Shown here: positions 44,780 through 59,222 of the stretch, piece after piece
Layout: each line of letters starts with the position of its first letter
Numbering within the stretch: position 1 is the stretch's first letter
Assembly: GCA_014529385.2 (NCBI GenBank)
Contig: CM043958.1
Span: 139,006,398-139,068,397 of the forward strand
DNA from: Adiantum capillus-veneris
Taxonomy: Eukaryota > Streptophyta > Polypodiopsida > Polypodiales > Pteridaceae
DNA: 62,000 nt
Direction of reading: 5' to 3'
Notes under the pieces: model-generated
What the model was told of the DNA's origin: nothing
The model's input: only the letters and a program-made list of their open reading frames with translations
Databases searched by the model: none
Made by a program: the position numbers and the translations under genes

Positions 44780-47723
44780 CTAGGCCTCGACGAGTGAGGC
44801 ATCATCGATAAGATCTTGCACCGTATCATCATCAATCTCTAATTGCAAACATAACTCTGTCCCAACTCGTTCTGGCAGATTGTCTTCATCCATTGCATCT
44901 TCATCTACAAGTGTCAATCCTGGCTCATCTACGTCATCCCTTGTATACGTCAGCTTCCTCTGCCATACCTTCGTCCATCTCATCTAATGTCACAGTAGTA
45001 TGAACGTCGTTTGACTGACTTTCCTCCAGGAGATCTTGCCCTTCAAATACTTGTTTATTTATTGGAGCAACCTGAACCACAAACCACCATTGTCGCTCTC
45101 GAGGGTCCGGTACAAAGACCACTTGCTCGCAATGTTCGGGGAGAGCAATGTGTCGCTCGCATCTGTCCAAACCTTTGTAGAATCTATTTGCACAAGTTTG
45201 TTTCCATCTCTACGTACCGTTGCATTGCAACCAGAAGTAATCACCTTGAACCACTTCACATCCAACAAAAACATCTCATACCGCCTGAAGCTTACTTTCA
45301 GGATATCTGACACCAGACCACAGTAATCTAGGTTGCTAGTGCTCTCATTCGTGTCTCTGGCACTGGCCCTGCTCTCTTGCATGAAACTAACCATTACCCC
45401 ATTTTCAAACGTGTTTCTTCTGCTGTCAATTTGTTGTGTTCTGAAATGCTTTCCATGCGACCAGAGTGCCATGTATGTATGATACTTCCAGTCACATTCA
45501 ATAGCCAACTCTTCCTCTTCTAGAGATATGGGTTCTCCGATCTGTCGAGCTGCTCTCACTGTCTTGTCCAACCATGCCATTGTAGGGAATTCAGGTAGAG
45601 GAGCGAGATAGTCTGACAAGGGTAAACCTCTAGTCGTTCGGCTTCGCCTGAAATCTTGTTGCTCCCTATGCGTCTCTCTTTCTCTTCTTCATACCTTTCA
45701 AGCCATTTTTGCATCGGCGTTGAATTTAGTATACAGAACTTCATGATCTTTTCTCGCATGGAGTCGTTCATTTTCTTCGGGACCCCTTGCCCTTGCGGCT
45801 CCTCTCCCACCAGTCTTGCATCCTCCTCATCGCTCCACAGTCGAGGCATTTCTAAGTCAGAAACGGATAGAAATTTGGTCGTTAATACAAGAGACTCTTG
45901 CACCCGCCATCCTTCTGCCATGCTCCCCTCTAGACATGCTTTTTGGCGAACAAAACCCTTAAGTGTTTTCATGAACCGCTCTAGAAAGAACATCCAACGG
46001 ATGTGGAGTGTACCTGCCACTACAACCTCATCTACTACATGGACGAGCAAGTGCATTTGGATAGTTAGGCAGCTCGTGGGTAGATACTTCTCAATCATGC
46101 AAACTGCCTCAATGGAGTTAGCCCTTGCGACTGCAATAGATTCCTCCCGTATCTCCTTGGAAGAGATCCACCGCACTAGCTTTGAAATCTTGTATATGCA
46201 GGTCCGCACTTCCTCCGTTAAACACCCCTTGATCGCAATTGGAAGAATGAATTGCAAGAACTTATGCCAGTCGTACGATTTTAGTCCTGACAGTTGATCG
46301 TCACGGGTGAATGCTGTCTTGAGACATCGCATATATCCTGTTGGCGTCCTGAACTCTGAAATCACCCTTTTAACTTGTTGCTCTTCGTGTTTTAGCAATA
46401 TCCAGGGCACTCTTGGAAGTTTTGTTTGGCCAGCTGCATTGGTGAAAGGCCACAACTCTAGCATCTTTCCAACTGATTGAAAATCATCTCGTGAAGCTCA
46501 ATTGTCTTTCAATCCTCAGAGATCTCAACAGCAGAGAGATGCAACCAGAGCACGTTTGGAGTCTGCTGGAGCGTCACATCTTGGGAGTGGAGGCTACGAT
46601 ATGCTTCGACATGAGTTTGTAAGTATTATACGTATGCTTTAAATTATGGAAAATATATATGTTATTTGAAGATTTATCTAATGATTAAACCATACTTTTG
46701 CAGGAAGTTGCCGTGAAGCGTCCTTCAACACGACGAGAGGAGAAGTATGGGTACAAGCATGGACTTGTGGCCCTTTTGACCCATGATTGTCTTCCAGAGG
46801 AGCTCTCCCACATTCTTGAATATATGCATTGGATCCAGCAAATGGTTAATTAGTAGATCACCCCAGTACATCAACGTATGGAGAATGGACAAACGTTTCA
46901 TTCCTGGAACATTGCCCCTTATGTTGCTCCCATCGGCGATGCCACTCTTGTACATGCATAGGACGACATTCGATGCGACCAAGCTGACCTTTGCGCAAGT
47001 GATGGCCATCTGGAAGATAATGGTGGTGGCCTTGATAAATTGTCTTTCGAAGAGAGACATAATAGTGCACATCCAAAGACTGCCTGCAAATTGGACATGC
47101 ATTGTATCCCGAAGTTGTTAGCCCTGCATATATTAATGCATGAATCAGGCCAAGGCAAAGTGCTTGCGAATAGCGAGAATTTTTTAAATCAAGAACCATT
47201 ACCAGAAGCTTCTCCGTATCCTGGCCAATCATGCATAGTCCACATAAGAAGTCCATGGATCCTTGCATGCTGTTGTCCTAGTGGTTCAACCGCATCTGCT
47301 ATGTCGATCCCATGCCATAACTCCTGGAGCTCGTCAACTAGTGGAGCTCGTCGATCCCATGCCATAACTCCAAGCACGTCACCGTTGTAATCGGAAAATC
47401 TCTTTTGTAAATTACGTACCTAAACAAAGCAGTGACGCTCTTGCATCTGACCACCCGTACACTGACTGAAGATTCAAAAACGCCAGACAAGTACAAAGCG
47501 TCGATATTTTGGCACGTTCATAAATTGGTTGACGTGCCAACTTCCTCAACATGTCTTTAGGAGATAGGCGCACGGCTTCTGGTGCTGCTTCGTTAGCGTT
47601 CTCCTCGCTTGTCTGGAAGAAGGCATCCAACATCTCCTCCATACCGTCGTCTTCTGTCTGTAAGTCCTTTTCTGCTTCCATCCTTGGCTCTATATTGGTC
47701 GGACCTTCACGCATAATCCTTTT

Positions 47724-47806
<83 letters not shown>

Positions 47807-48002
47807 ATGTAGGTGCTATGTCGCGAAAATCAATGCCCATTTTGTAGGAATCGTATCGTAGATTCTGTACGGTTTCTTTAGAAAACTCTCCATACTTGTG
47901 CACATGCTCATTACATATCCTACGCTTGCGCAGGATTTGATACTTGTAGAGCGTGCACGAGCATGCAATCTTTCCCTCCATGTTAGTTGATGACGTTGCC
48001 AT
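44780..48002 (-). pseudogene. CACTA-1 TNP2-type transposase
   Basis: Minus-strand pieces in order are: a Cys-containing N-terminal segment (IACSCTLYKYQIL) with a long (ER)n run made by a (GA)n microsatellite; a segment with QPIYERAKISTLCTCLAFLNLQ (48002-47412); the TNP2 core (SGYNACPICRQSLD, 47268-46858; YWGDLLINHLLDPMHIFKNVG, 47102-46725); a DUF4218-like domain (FRTPTGYMRCL, IEKYLPTSCLTIQMHLLVH, 46464-45620); and a DUF4216-like domain (YCGLVSDILKV, CEQVVFVPDPRERQWWFV, 45330-45060). An acidic tail ends at 44780. Pieces change frame several times. Some changes could be introns, but at least one in the DUF4216-like domain looks like a true frameshift. Confidence 0.85.
47728..47804. repeat. (CT)n microsatellite within the transposase
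   Basis: This almost pure CT tract of about 75 bp reads as alternating Glu-Arg on the minus strand, inside the transposase N-terminal piece. Confidence 0.95.
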
Positions 48003-48269
48003 CTACAATGATTATGAATGTTGTTTTAATATATATACTCGTCACAATGTTAACTACCTCGCATTCTCTAGTCTTGCCCAATCTTCGTACATCTTGGTCC
48101 AGAGGTGTACGGAGATCAGGACCACCGGGTCAAAATCTCGTCTTTATTGGTCAAATCCTATATGGGTAGACACATACGTGCAGTCCCATGTGTACATGGC
48201 AATGCATATAGGCAAAACCCCTTTGTCTCTTTTAGTTCCATAGTTTCTTCAACATCCAACGGCTATCTC

Positions 48270-50044
<1,775 letters not shown>

Positions 50045-50527
50045 CCCCTACCCAACCTTTGTTGAGGAGGAAGCTTGTCTCTAAGAGCAACGGCGACGCT
50101 ATTGTTGCTCCCTAGAGGACTTTCATCTGTAAAGGTGAGAGTTGAGCTTTGAATGTATTTTGAGCTTGTCAAATGAAGTCAGAGGCTGCATCAGACAATC
50201 CAGGCCACTTTGGCTCGACATGCACAATGCCCGGTCAGACTACTAACCACGGAGGAGATTGATGAGGTCCGCCAGCGAGACAGATGCTGGATCTCCTATG
50301 ATCTGTCTATCCCAGCTAGTTGTTTTAGCTGCTTAGTCCACACCCAACAATTTAGGATTCCATAATATTTTATTTTGTCATTTTGTCATCTTGTTATTAT
50401 GACTTTGTATCAATCTACCACATTGTAACTTTCTGGTCTCATAGGTCACTTTGGCCTTTTGAAGAGTTAATATAACATTTCATTTCATTTCTTTCTTTAA
50501 TTTTAATTTTTTACGCAAACCATAATT
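50045..50527. other. Unassigned CACTA-1 sequence
   Basis: I see no recognisable gene or repeat here. The sequence becomes AT-rich toward 50350-50520. Confidence 0.4.
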
Positions 50528-50666
50528 GTCTCTCTCTCTACTTTTAATTTCCTACGCACATTTTTCTCTCTCTATCTCTCTCTTTAATTTCCTACACGCA
50601 CACACACTTCTCTCTTTCTCTCTCTCTCTCTCTTTACTACACACACACACACACACTTCTCTCTTT

Positions 50667-50697
<31 letters not shown>

Positions 50698-50768
50698 TTA
50701 ATTTCCTACACGCACACACACTTCTCTCTTTCTCTCTCTTTATCTCTCTCTTTCCTACACACCTACAC

Positions 50769-50812
<44 letters not shown>

Positions 50813-50825
50813 TACACACCTACAC

Positions 50826-50875
<50 letters not shown>

Positions 50876-50888
50876 TACACACACACAC

Positions 50889-50926
<38 letters not shown>

Positions 50927-51002
50927 TACACAAATACACACACACACACACCGCTCTCTCTCTCTCTCTATCTCTTTCCTACACACACACACACACACGA
51001 TG

Positions 51003-51043
<41 letters not shown>

Positions 51044-51058
51044 TGGGGGGGGGGGGGG
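50528..51058. repeat. Alternating (CT)n and (CA)n microsatellite block with G run
   Basis: CT tracts alternate with TTTCCTACACACACAC-type spacers at least eight times. The block switches to (GA)n at about 51004-51039 and ends in a 14-base G run (51045-51058). Confidence 0.93.
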
Positions 51059-51172
51059 AAGAGTGCCATAATACCTACTGTGCAGGTTTTAGCCAAGATC
51101 TGAGAACGCACACGTTGAGGGCGAAAATGGCCCCTTCGCGCGGGTTTGGCTTTTCCCCCCCCAAATTCTTAG

Positions 51173-51335
51173 CATCGATATGTCCGTCGATATGTGCGTC
51201 GATAACTGTGTCGATATACACGTGGAAAACTTTACCTTTCTACGCTAATATCCACAGGCATATTGACGCAGTTATCGACGCACATATCGACGGAGTGTAA
51301 GAACGTCGATATGGACGTGGAAAGGCATGGGCGTC
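51173..51335. repeat. Right subterminal repeats of CACTA-1 with a perfect inverted repeat
   Basis: Multiple CGTCGATA motifs occur in both orientations. Bases 51183-51208 and 51269-51294 are perfect reverse complements (26 bp) around a 60-base loop. Confidence 0.88.
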
Positions 51336-51363
51336 GATAACTTTGGGTTATGTTGTAGTGTAG

Positions 51364-51912
51364 GATGAAACAATATATAGACATATGTGCGGAGTTGGAG
51401 ATCCCAACCGAGGAAAGACTTGTCTCACTGTTTTTGGAGGGATTACTGAACAAAGACTTGCATACTATTTTGTATAGCAAAAAACACATGACATGGGAAT
51501 CATGCAGTCTAGACGCGATTGACTTGAATGATAATTGGGAGATCTTCAACGAGGAGAGCATTGCTAAAGATACACAGACCGAGCAAATTACATCCATTGT
51601 GCTAGCACAAGTAGGACTAGCTAGCAACTCTTGCCAATGCTGTAGGAGACATGCTTAAAGGCATGAATGATGTGATGAACAACACACAAAGGATGCCTAT
51701 GAGAGGCTCGAGACAAGGACAATTTCAGGGACAGCCTATGGGACAACTAAGGCAATATGCTAATTAGGTGTAATGTTCATTTTGCTATCCTTTATCAATT
51801 ACTCGTCTTATGCTTTCTAAGAACTCTCTTAAAGAAAATGATCACTATTATAATTTCATTTTTTTCTACAATCGATGTTATAGCCATATTCCATTACACA
51901 CCTGGTAAAAAA
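51364..51912 (+). pseudogene. Element H gag, second part
   Basis: The frame interrupted by CACTA-1 continues here. RMKQYIDICAELEIPTEE and LVSLFLEGLLNKDLH form the typical C-terminal helix pair of a retrotransposon gag (GES-V-x-Y... LV-LFL). A frame change near 51630 leads to GDMLKGMNDVMNNTQRM and a Gln/Gly-rich linker, with a stop at about 51767. The rest, to the G2 border at 51912, is AT-rich, and 51848-51906 matches the H fragment at about 32588-32648. Confidence 0.65.
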
Positions 51913-53506
51913 TGTCATAATAATCAATATCTAATTCTCCTAAATGATTTTCTCATATTAAACTGATCATTTAATGTGGGGAAGTGCCAAGGGAGAAAAA
52001 GCTAGAATATTGGTTAAGCTAGCAGAGCGGCCACAGTAGGGATCCAAAGGAGGGAAAATAGGGATCCAAAGGGGGGGCCATCTGCAAAAGAGCCATGTGC
52101 AACAATGGGCTAAAAAGACCCTAGGGTTCAGCCCATTAAGACTTCCAAAATGCTAAGGTTCCAAAATTCAAAGGTTGTGTCCAAAGGTCAACCCTAGGGA
52201 AAATTGGATGCTTTGTGTGTGCCCTAAAAGTCTTTGCACATCCCTACATGGGAGGGGGCGAGCCCCAAAGGTAGGGGATGAGAGAGAAAGCCACACACAT
52301 ACACACAGGCTCCCTTTACACAAAGGGAATGAGGGACACATGTCAGCTCCCTAGGCCAGATGCCCACAAGGTGTGCCCAATTCCTATTGGAAGACCCTTG
52401 AAGTGGACCAGTGAGAATTAAGCTAGAGTAAATGTAGTTTAATTGATTTAAAAACATTTAATAAAAGAAACCAATGAGAATCAAGTCTCCTAGAAGACTA
52501 TTGGGCAGTCTCCCAAAGGGTCCAATGAGCATTCAGAAGCCCCATGGCTTGCCTGATTTCTATTGGCCAGGAGACAAAGGGGTCCAATGAGAGTTTAGTT
52601 TAATTATTTAATTACCTAAAGCTCTCACAAAAGGGGAAAGGGGGACACATGTCAGAAGGCTATCACTTATGCTGCTTAATACCTATTGGCTTGACCTCGG
52701 GAGGTCCAATGAGGCAAAAGCCAGACCTAATTAGCAGCTAGGGCTCGCCCAAGAGAGAGAGGGGGCTGAGTTTTGCTTGGCATTGACACACACACACACA
52801 CTCACACTTGACCATGTGTGAAGGAAGAATACTCTATCTCCTCCCAAGCTTTAATGGAGAGCTCATCACCTACTCCAAGCTTGTGAGATAGAAGCCTACA
52901 TCAACACTCTCTTGGCATGTGGATGCAAATCCAACCAAGAGCCAAGCTTCAATGCATGCTCATCTCCTCTACCAAGCTAATTACTAAGCTAAGCTATGCT
53001 AATATGAGTGATTATGTGAGGAGATGTACATCTTTCTCGTAAGATACTCCTTCTTCCTCTCAATCTACTCTCATACCCTGCTAGCTCTCACCATCTTCGA
53101 AGGTGTGTGAGGTCTTGGGTCTGAGAACGGGGATAATTCAAGTTGTGTTTGATTAAGTGTTATGCTTGGTGTATGAAGTTTCCATCTTCATTGCACTAGC
53201 TAGTCTTGAAGGAACACAAAGAATTGTATTGTACAATGTCTCTCTTGATGGGAGAAACCATAATACAAAGCCTTTTGGAGGGGGGACCGGCTCCATGCAA
53301 ATCCGGTCCTCAACTGTTGTCAATAGCTTAATTTCTCTCTCTTTTGAAAGTATTGTCGATGCTATCTAACTAGGTGTTATGCTTTTTGTTGCTCTCTCCA
53401 CCCAAGCACTCTTGTAATTCTCATTAGGAATCTATTCTAATGAAATGCCCTCTATGTTCATGCTAATTTCCGCTACACATAAGTTATTAGGCCATTAAAT
53501 GTTACA
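51913..53506 (+). repeat. 5' LTR of G2 (1,594 bp)
   Basis: It starts TGTCATAATAATC, ends GTTACA and is of equal length to 59223-60816. Between 52384 and 52712 it contains about nine CCAAT or ATTGG pentamers. A (CA)n run lies near 52787-52803. Short open frames inside it are not considered genes. Confidence 0.95.
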
Positions 53507-53507
53507 T

Positions 53508-53519
53508 TGGTATCAGAGC
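53508..53519 (+). other. Primer-binding site of G2 (tRNA-iMet type)
   Basis: TGGTATCAGAGC follows the LTR end with a one-base spacer. The untranslated leader runs to 53923 without recognisable features. Confidence 0.93.
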
Positions 53520-53923
53520 TCAAGGTTTCTCTTTTCTTGCTCAAGAAGGGAGGTCCTCAAGCTAGCTACAAATGGTTGGTATTATTAATTGCCTGTGAGT
53601 AAGTAGAATAGGGATTTTTCAGCCTTGCAGTGCGCCTGCCTTTGTGCAGTTAGCGGGGCATCACCGTCGAGAGCTATGGTCTTAATAGTGGAGTCCCACG
53701 GGGCTTGCCTATGGATTAACCACTATTGAGCTATTAGAAGCTTGATAGGAGCCGGTGCTGTTTTGGTGTCGCAAGACCCTCTCTTCTATTCCTTGCAATT
53801 AATGGTATTCGAGCCGCGGGTACAGTAGCTTGAGTGCTTTTTCTAAAGGGGTAAAGAGGAGTAGCAACTAGGGCTTGAAGTGCCAAAGTATACCTAAAAA
53901 GTTTACACCTAAAAGTTGTTAGA

Positions 53924-56900
53924 ATGGCTGACAATAGTAAAGAGAGTGAAATTAATGTTGATAACTTTGATTTTGCTCATGAGCAAGCTACTAATGATGC
54001 TTCAATGCTTGTTAACTATCTTGTTTCTAGGCTTCAACAAGCCATGGGCAATCCATCTCTCCAAAGTGAAGTGCAACGGCAGCTCCGTGCTCACGGGATT
54101 CTCCAAGCTCATCACCATGACGAGAGAACACCTAGGAAGCCTCCTTGTGAGACTACCAAAAGAGGTCTCTCTCCGATTCGGGAAGAAGAAGAGAATCCAT
54201 ATGAAGGGCTCAAGAATTTACTCCTTGATGATGCATCTCCTTCCCAAAGGAGAACTCAAGAGCCTCCACCGAAGGAACGAGAAAGAAGCGAGTCTCCCGC
54301 CACCTCGGCGGAGATGGCTCCACGAAGACGGCGGGCTAAACGCTCTCCATCACCACCAAAGCGGAGAAGACCATCGTATTCTTCTCCTCACCACAATTCA
54401 AAGAGGGATGATAAAAAGCAAGAGAAGAAAAAGGCGAGAAAGAGGACACCCTCTTCTCCATCTTCTTCATCCTCTTCCTCTTATGACAGCTATGGTGAAG
54501 ACGACAAAGATCAAGACAAGAAAAAGGCGAGAAAGAGGTCACCCTCTTCTCCACCTTCTTCAAATTCTTCACCTTCTGAAGAAAGTGATGGTGCAACTTT
54601 TGAACCATCAAAAAGAAGAGGCCATAGGAAATCCTATGCCGCATGGAAGAGGTCGTCCAAGCTGAAGAAATTCAAAGAGGGAGGGAAGAGTATCTCTTTC
54701 CTTACCTATGATGGCACCTTCGGCGCTACGGACAAAGTCTTGGCCTTTATCCAGCAATTCGATGCGGCGTTTGGAGATGAGGGCTTCACGGAGTCCTCTA
54801 AGCTACGCCATGTAGCTATGCACTTTCAAAAGTCCGCCAGACAATGGTGGTCTAGCCTACGAGCCAACGGTGAAGCTCCACGAACATGGAAGGCTTTAAG
54901 AGCTTCCATTATGAAGCAGTTTTTGGCCACCGATGCCAAAGACAAAGTACTCACCGAATGGCGAAGCTTAAAGCTCTCTCCCAATGAATCCATCCACAAA
55001 TATGTAGACAAGTTTTGGGACCTACAACTCAAAGCCACCGTCTTCAAAAAGTTGGATTTTGGAGAGCAAAAGCAACAATTTTGTGCGGGCTTAACCGAAG
55101 AAATGGCGGAGTATGTCAACTCCCAAAGGACACGTACCATATCAGCGGTAATACACCATACTATGGTGGCCTCTCGAATCAATTTCCAAACGGGGGGTAA
55201 AAGAAATAATAAGCCCCCGAAAAACAAGGGTTCCAATGAGCCTAAGGGGAAGGACAATGTCCAAAAGTCTCCTAAGGGCAATTCCAACAAAGCTAAAGAG
55301 AAGGGAGTTTACAAAGGAAAGAATAAACTCTCTCCTGAAGAGCTTGAGCGTTATCGTAAGGATAACCGGTGTTTCAAGTGCGGCGAACAAGGGCATGCGT
55401 ACCGCGCTTGTCCCCAAAAGAACAACCGCCAAGATCCTCCTAGAGCTTCTTTGGTTGAAATCCAAGAGGAGGAGATTCACCAAACTCACCACAAAGGATC
55501 TCCTCTATGCCATGCTTGGGGAGAGGTAAGAGAACATGATGCTTTTATTCTCTTTGACCCTGGTTCTACTCACAATTTCATATCTATGGAGTTAGCCACC
55601 AAGCTAAGCATACAATCCTACGAGATGGGAGATATCCTACCCACAGACAGTGCCTTCAAGGGGCAAGAAGCTTCAGTCACTCCCTTAATCGGGAAATTGA
55701 GGCTTCATGTCCAAGGCTATGTGGACAAAGAGGACTTCTTTATCTCTCCTCTCAAGCATGAGGATGTAATCCTAGGGGCACCATGGTTTGACCGCCTGGC
55801 TGCCGATGTTAAATTTCCTGAAAGGAGAATCTCCTTTAAGTTCAGGGAAAAAGACATGTATATAGATGCGAAGGAGATGGGTAACACCATCCCCATTGTA
55901 CATACACCAGCTTTCAACAAGTCAATAAAGAGCTCTATTTCCGTGTACATGATTTTTGTTAAAGATTCTCAAAATGAACCTAATGCTTTAGCAAAAGAAA
56001 ATAAAAGCAACCAAAAGGAATTAGAGTTATCCAATTTTCTCAAGGGGTTTCAAGATGTTTTTATTGACGACATCCCTTGTGAGCTACCTCCTAAACGAGG
56101 TAATGATGACCATGCAATTGAACTTCTTCCAGGAATTTCACCGCCTAACAAACCTCCTTATAGAGTTTCTCAAGCTCAACAAGAGGAGATTATGCGGCAA
56201 GTGCATGAGTTAGTTGAGAAGGGCATGGTTAGGCCTAGCTCATCTCCATTTTGCTCACCTGTGCTATTAGTGCAAAAGAAAGACGGCACATATCGTATGT
56301 GTGTTGACTATAGAGCACTAAATAGGATCACTATCAAGAATAGGTTTCCCGTTCCACGGGTAGAAGACCTATTTGATAAGCTACAAGGATCGACCTACTT
56401 CAGTAGGATTGACCTAAAAAGTGGCTATCATCAAATAAGGATAGTTGATCAAGACATTATAAAGACCGCATTTCGTACTACATTTGGTCTTTATGAATAC
56501 ATTGTCATGCCTTTTGGCTTGACCAATGCACCAGCCACATTCAACCGCTTGATGGAGAAGCTGTTCAGGCCTCATCGAACCTTCACTGGAGTGTTCTTTG
56601 ATGATATTATCATCTACTCTAATTCATTGGAGGAACACAAGCAACATCTCCAGGTAATATTTCAAGTTTTAAGAGAGAATAAACTTTATGTTAATCGAAA
56701 GAAAAGTGATTTTTTCTTGCAAGAGATTCAGTATTTAGGTCACATTATCTCTCAAGATGGCATCCAAATGGATCCATCTAAGTTAGAGGTAATAAAAGGA
56801 TGGCCTAAACCAAGGAATCTTCATGAACTAAGAAGCTTTATAGGTATGTGTGCATACTATAGACGCTTCATAGAAAAGTTCTCACAAATTGCGGGACCAT

Positions 56901-57844
56901 TACATGACCTAACAAAGAAAAGTGTTAGGTATACATGGTCTGCTAAGGAGAACAATGCTTTCGAAAAGCTTAAAGAAAAGCTTATCTCTCAACCTGTGCT
57001 TACACTACCGGATCTCTCAAAACCATTTGAGGTCCAATGTGATGCTTGTGGTGATTGCCTTGGGGCTGTTTTGCTCCAAGAAGGGCACGCCATAGGCTAT
57101 GAGAGTCGAAGGCTCGACCCTGTTGAGCAAGCTCTAGGCATATACGAAAAAGAACTCCTTGCAGTTCTACATGCCTTAGACTCATGGAAGCACTATTTAT
57201 TGGGGACTCCTTTCATTCTGCGAACGGATCACCAAAGTCTTAAGTACTTCATGACGCAGACCAAGCTCTCCGACAAACAAATGAGGTGGGCAAACTTTCT
57301 TTCGCAATTTCATTTTCATATTGCTCACATTACTCGCAAGCATAATCAAGTAGCCGATGCACTCTCAAGACGACCGAGAGTGAATGCGGTTTCCATAGCA
57401 ACTCACAATGATCTATCTTCAATGATAGATGAGTATGCTATTGATCCCGATTTTAGAGATGTGATTTCAGCCCTTGCATTATGGAAGAAAGAAGAACCAT
57501 TTACTTTACAAGATGGTTATCTTCTCTATGGCAATAGACTATGCGATACTAACTCACTACGTGAGAAAGTAATGTATGAATCTCATGCTCCCCCATATGC
57601 GGGGCATAGAGGGATTCAGTCTACCTTAAAGGGAATTGAAACATATTTCTATTGGCCTACCATGAAAGTGAACAGTATGTTTCCAAATGTGTGGTATGTC
57701 AAAAGACAAAATTTGATAGAGGGAAGCAATTTGGATTGCTTCAACACTTGCCAATCCCTAATTCACCTTGGGAGAGCATATCCATGGATTTTATCTTTGG
57801 ATTGCCTAAGTCTATCCAAGGGAATACGGGGATATGGACGATAG
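53924..57844 (+). pseudogene. G2 gag-protease-RT-RNase H and integrase start (one frame, 1,306 codons)
   Basis: The polyprotein starts MADNSKESEINVDN. A basic Ser/Arg/Lys-rich segment (about residues 125-240) contains two related KKARKR(T/S)PSSP units. The gag core follows (about 250-410; RQWWSSLRANGE, KYVDKFWDLQ), then a zinc knuckle (CFKCGEQGHAYRAC, about 484) and a retropepsin (ILFDPGSTHNFI, about 544). The RT comes next (MCVDYRALNRITIKN about 795; catalytic FFDDIIIYS about 891), then RNase H (VQCDACGD about 1038; RTDHQSLKYF; VADALSR) and the start of integrase (HAPPYAGHRGI). The true frame is lost at about 57665 by a one-base shift and continues at 57665-58866. The last 60 codons to 57844 are out of frame. 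The protease has D-P-G in place of D-S/T-G. Confidence 0.92.
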
Positions 57845-58866
57845 TAGACAGGTTCAGTAAACAAGCTCATTTTATACCTGTCAAAAAGACTATCAAAGCC
57901 CATCAAATGGCAACCCTCTTCATTTCACAAATTTTCAAGTACCATGGCTTGCCAATGTCCATAGTGTCGGATAGAGATCCTAGAATGACCAGTAATTTCT
58001 GGAAGGGTCTCTTTGAGAATTTAGGAACAAGGCTAAACTTCTCTTCGGCCTATCATCCACAAATTGATGGCCAAAGTGAAATAGCTAACCTAACCATTCT
58101 CGATCTACTAAAAGCCTATGTAACGGAAGTAGATCAAAGATCCCAATGGGAGAAGTACTTACCCTTAGTAGAGTATGCTTACAATAACACTGTACATACT
58201 TCCACTGGAAAAGCACCTTTCGAGGTAATTGAGGGAAGATCAAAAAGTCCCTTGCTACTTAAGGTACATGGGAAGATCTTCGCTGCAGATGAGTATAGCT
58301 GAGACCTACAAGAATCTTTCCAAAAGATTCAGGATGCTATCTCTATCTCAGAGCAAAGGCAAAAGGCTGCTGCTGACAAGCACAGAAGAGCCCAAGCCTT
58401 TAAAGAAAACGATTGGGTCTTGTTAAAGTTTCCCAAGGCTCGATTAAGGCACACGACGGGCAAGAATCCTACGGGCCACCAAAAGTACTATGCTAAACTA
58501 GCAAAAAGGTACTATGGTCCCTTCCAGATTCTTAGGCCAATCAATGAGATGGCCTATCAACTTAAGTTGCCCAATCATTGGCTCATACACAATGCTTTTC
58601 ATGTGAGCCTATTAAAGCCTTACAAAGGAGAGCCACCTCAAGAACCAACTATTGAAGACCCACCGGAGATCGAGGACCAAGAGGAGGTGCTCCAGCCCGA
58701 GTCCATTCTCCGACATGAAGACAAGGTATTAAGAGGCGGTAAGACTATCCGACGATATCTTATTAAGTTTAAGAATTATCCTTTCGAAGATGCTAGATGG
58801 ATGCAAGGCATACAATTAAAGGATAACCTAAACCTTGTCAATGCTTACAATGCTTCCCAAGAGTAA
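57665..58866 (+). pseudogene. G2 integrase and chromodomain
   Basis: This is the shifted frame of the polyprotein. It has the zinc-finger end (EQYVSKCVVCQKTK) and the DDE core with SMDFIFGLPKS, VSDRDPRMTSNFW and HPQIDGQSE (catalytic D, D, E). A TGA at 58300-58302 interrupts it, after which the same frame continues (DLQESFQKIQDA) through VLLKFPKARLR and YYGPFQILRPI. The C-terminal chromodomain (about 58690-58840; LRGGKTIRRYLIKFKNYPFEDARWM) shows the aromatic and acidic-Trp pattern that in chromoviruses reads histone marks to guide integration. Frame and stop are the only obvious lesions. Confidence 0.92.
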
Positions 58867-59208
58867 GCAAATGTACAAAATGTTAAAAATGAACAAAATT
58901 TTTGTCTTATAAGACTCTCTTTTTCTTTATTTGTGCACAAAAATGAAGTAGTATGCATGCTTAGATCAAGTTTGCGGAGACGACGTCTCCCAAACACCAA
59001 GTAGAGCCTGTCACTCTACTATGGAAGACTGATAGGACTAATGTGCAGACATGCTTGCGGCAGCCTCAGGCTCTCAAGCGCCAAATGGACTAGTCATCCA
59101 TTCTGGAATGATGTCGTAGGGTAACATAGGGATCCTCTACCCGCTAAGAAAAGGACTCATGAATATGATTTATCTTCTCTACACCATAGTCGAGGACGAC
59201 TATGATTT

Positions 59209-59222
59209 CAAGAGAGAGGTAA
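59209..59222 (+). other. Polypurine tract of G2
   Basis: AAGAGAGAGGTAA directly precedes the 3' LTR. The 3' untranslated stretch 58867-59208 holds nothing else I can name. Confidence 0.75.

Noticed and set aside
50528-51040. Long open frames of Ser-Leu or Glu-Arg repeats on both strands (also near 221, 34600, 36660, 47740, 48400)
   Set aside because: They are translations of CT/GA microsatellites, which lack stops in most frames.
53157-53369. 70-codon open frame in the G2 LTR, repeated at 60467-60679
   Set aside because: It lies wholly within the LTR, has no known motif, and its duplication follows from LTR identity rather than selection.
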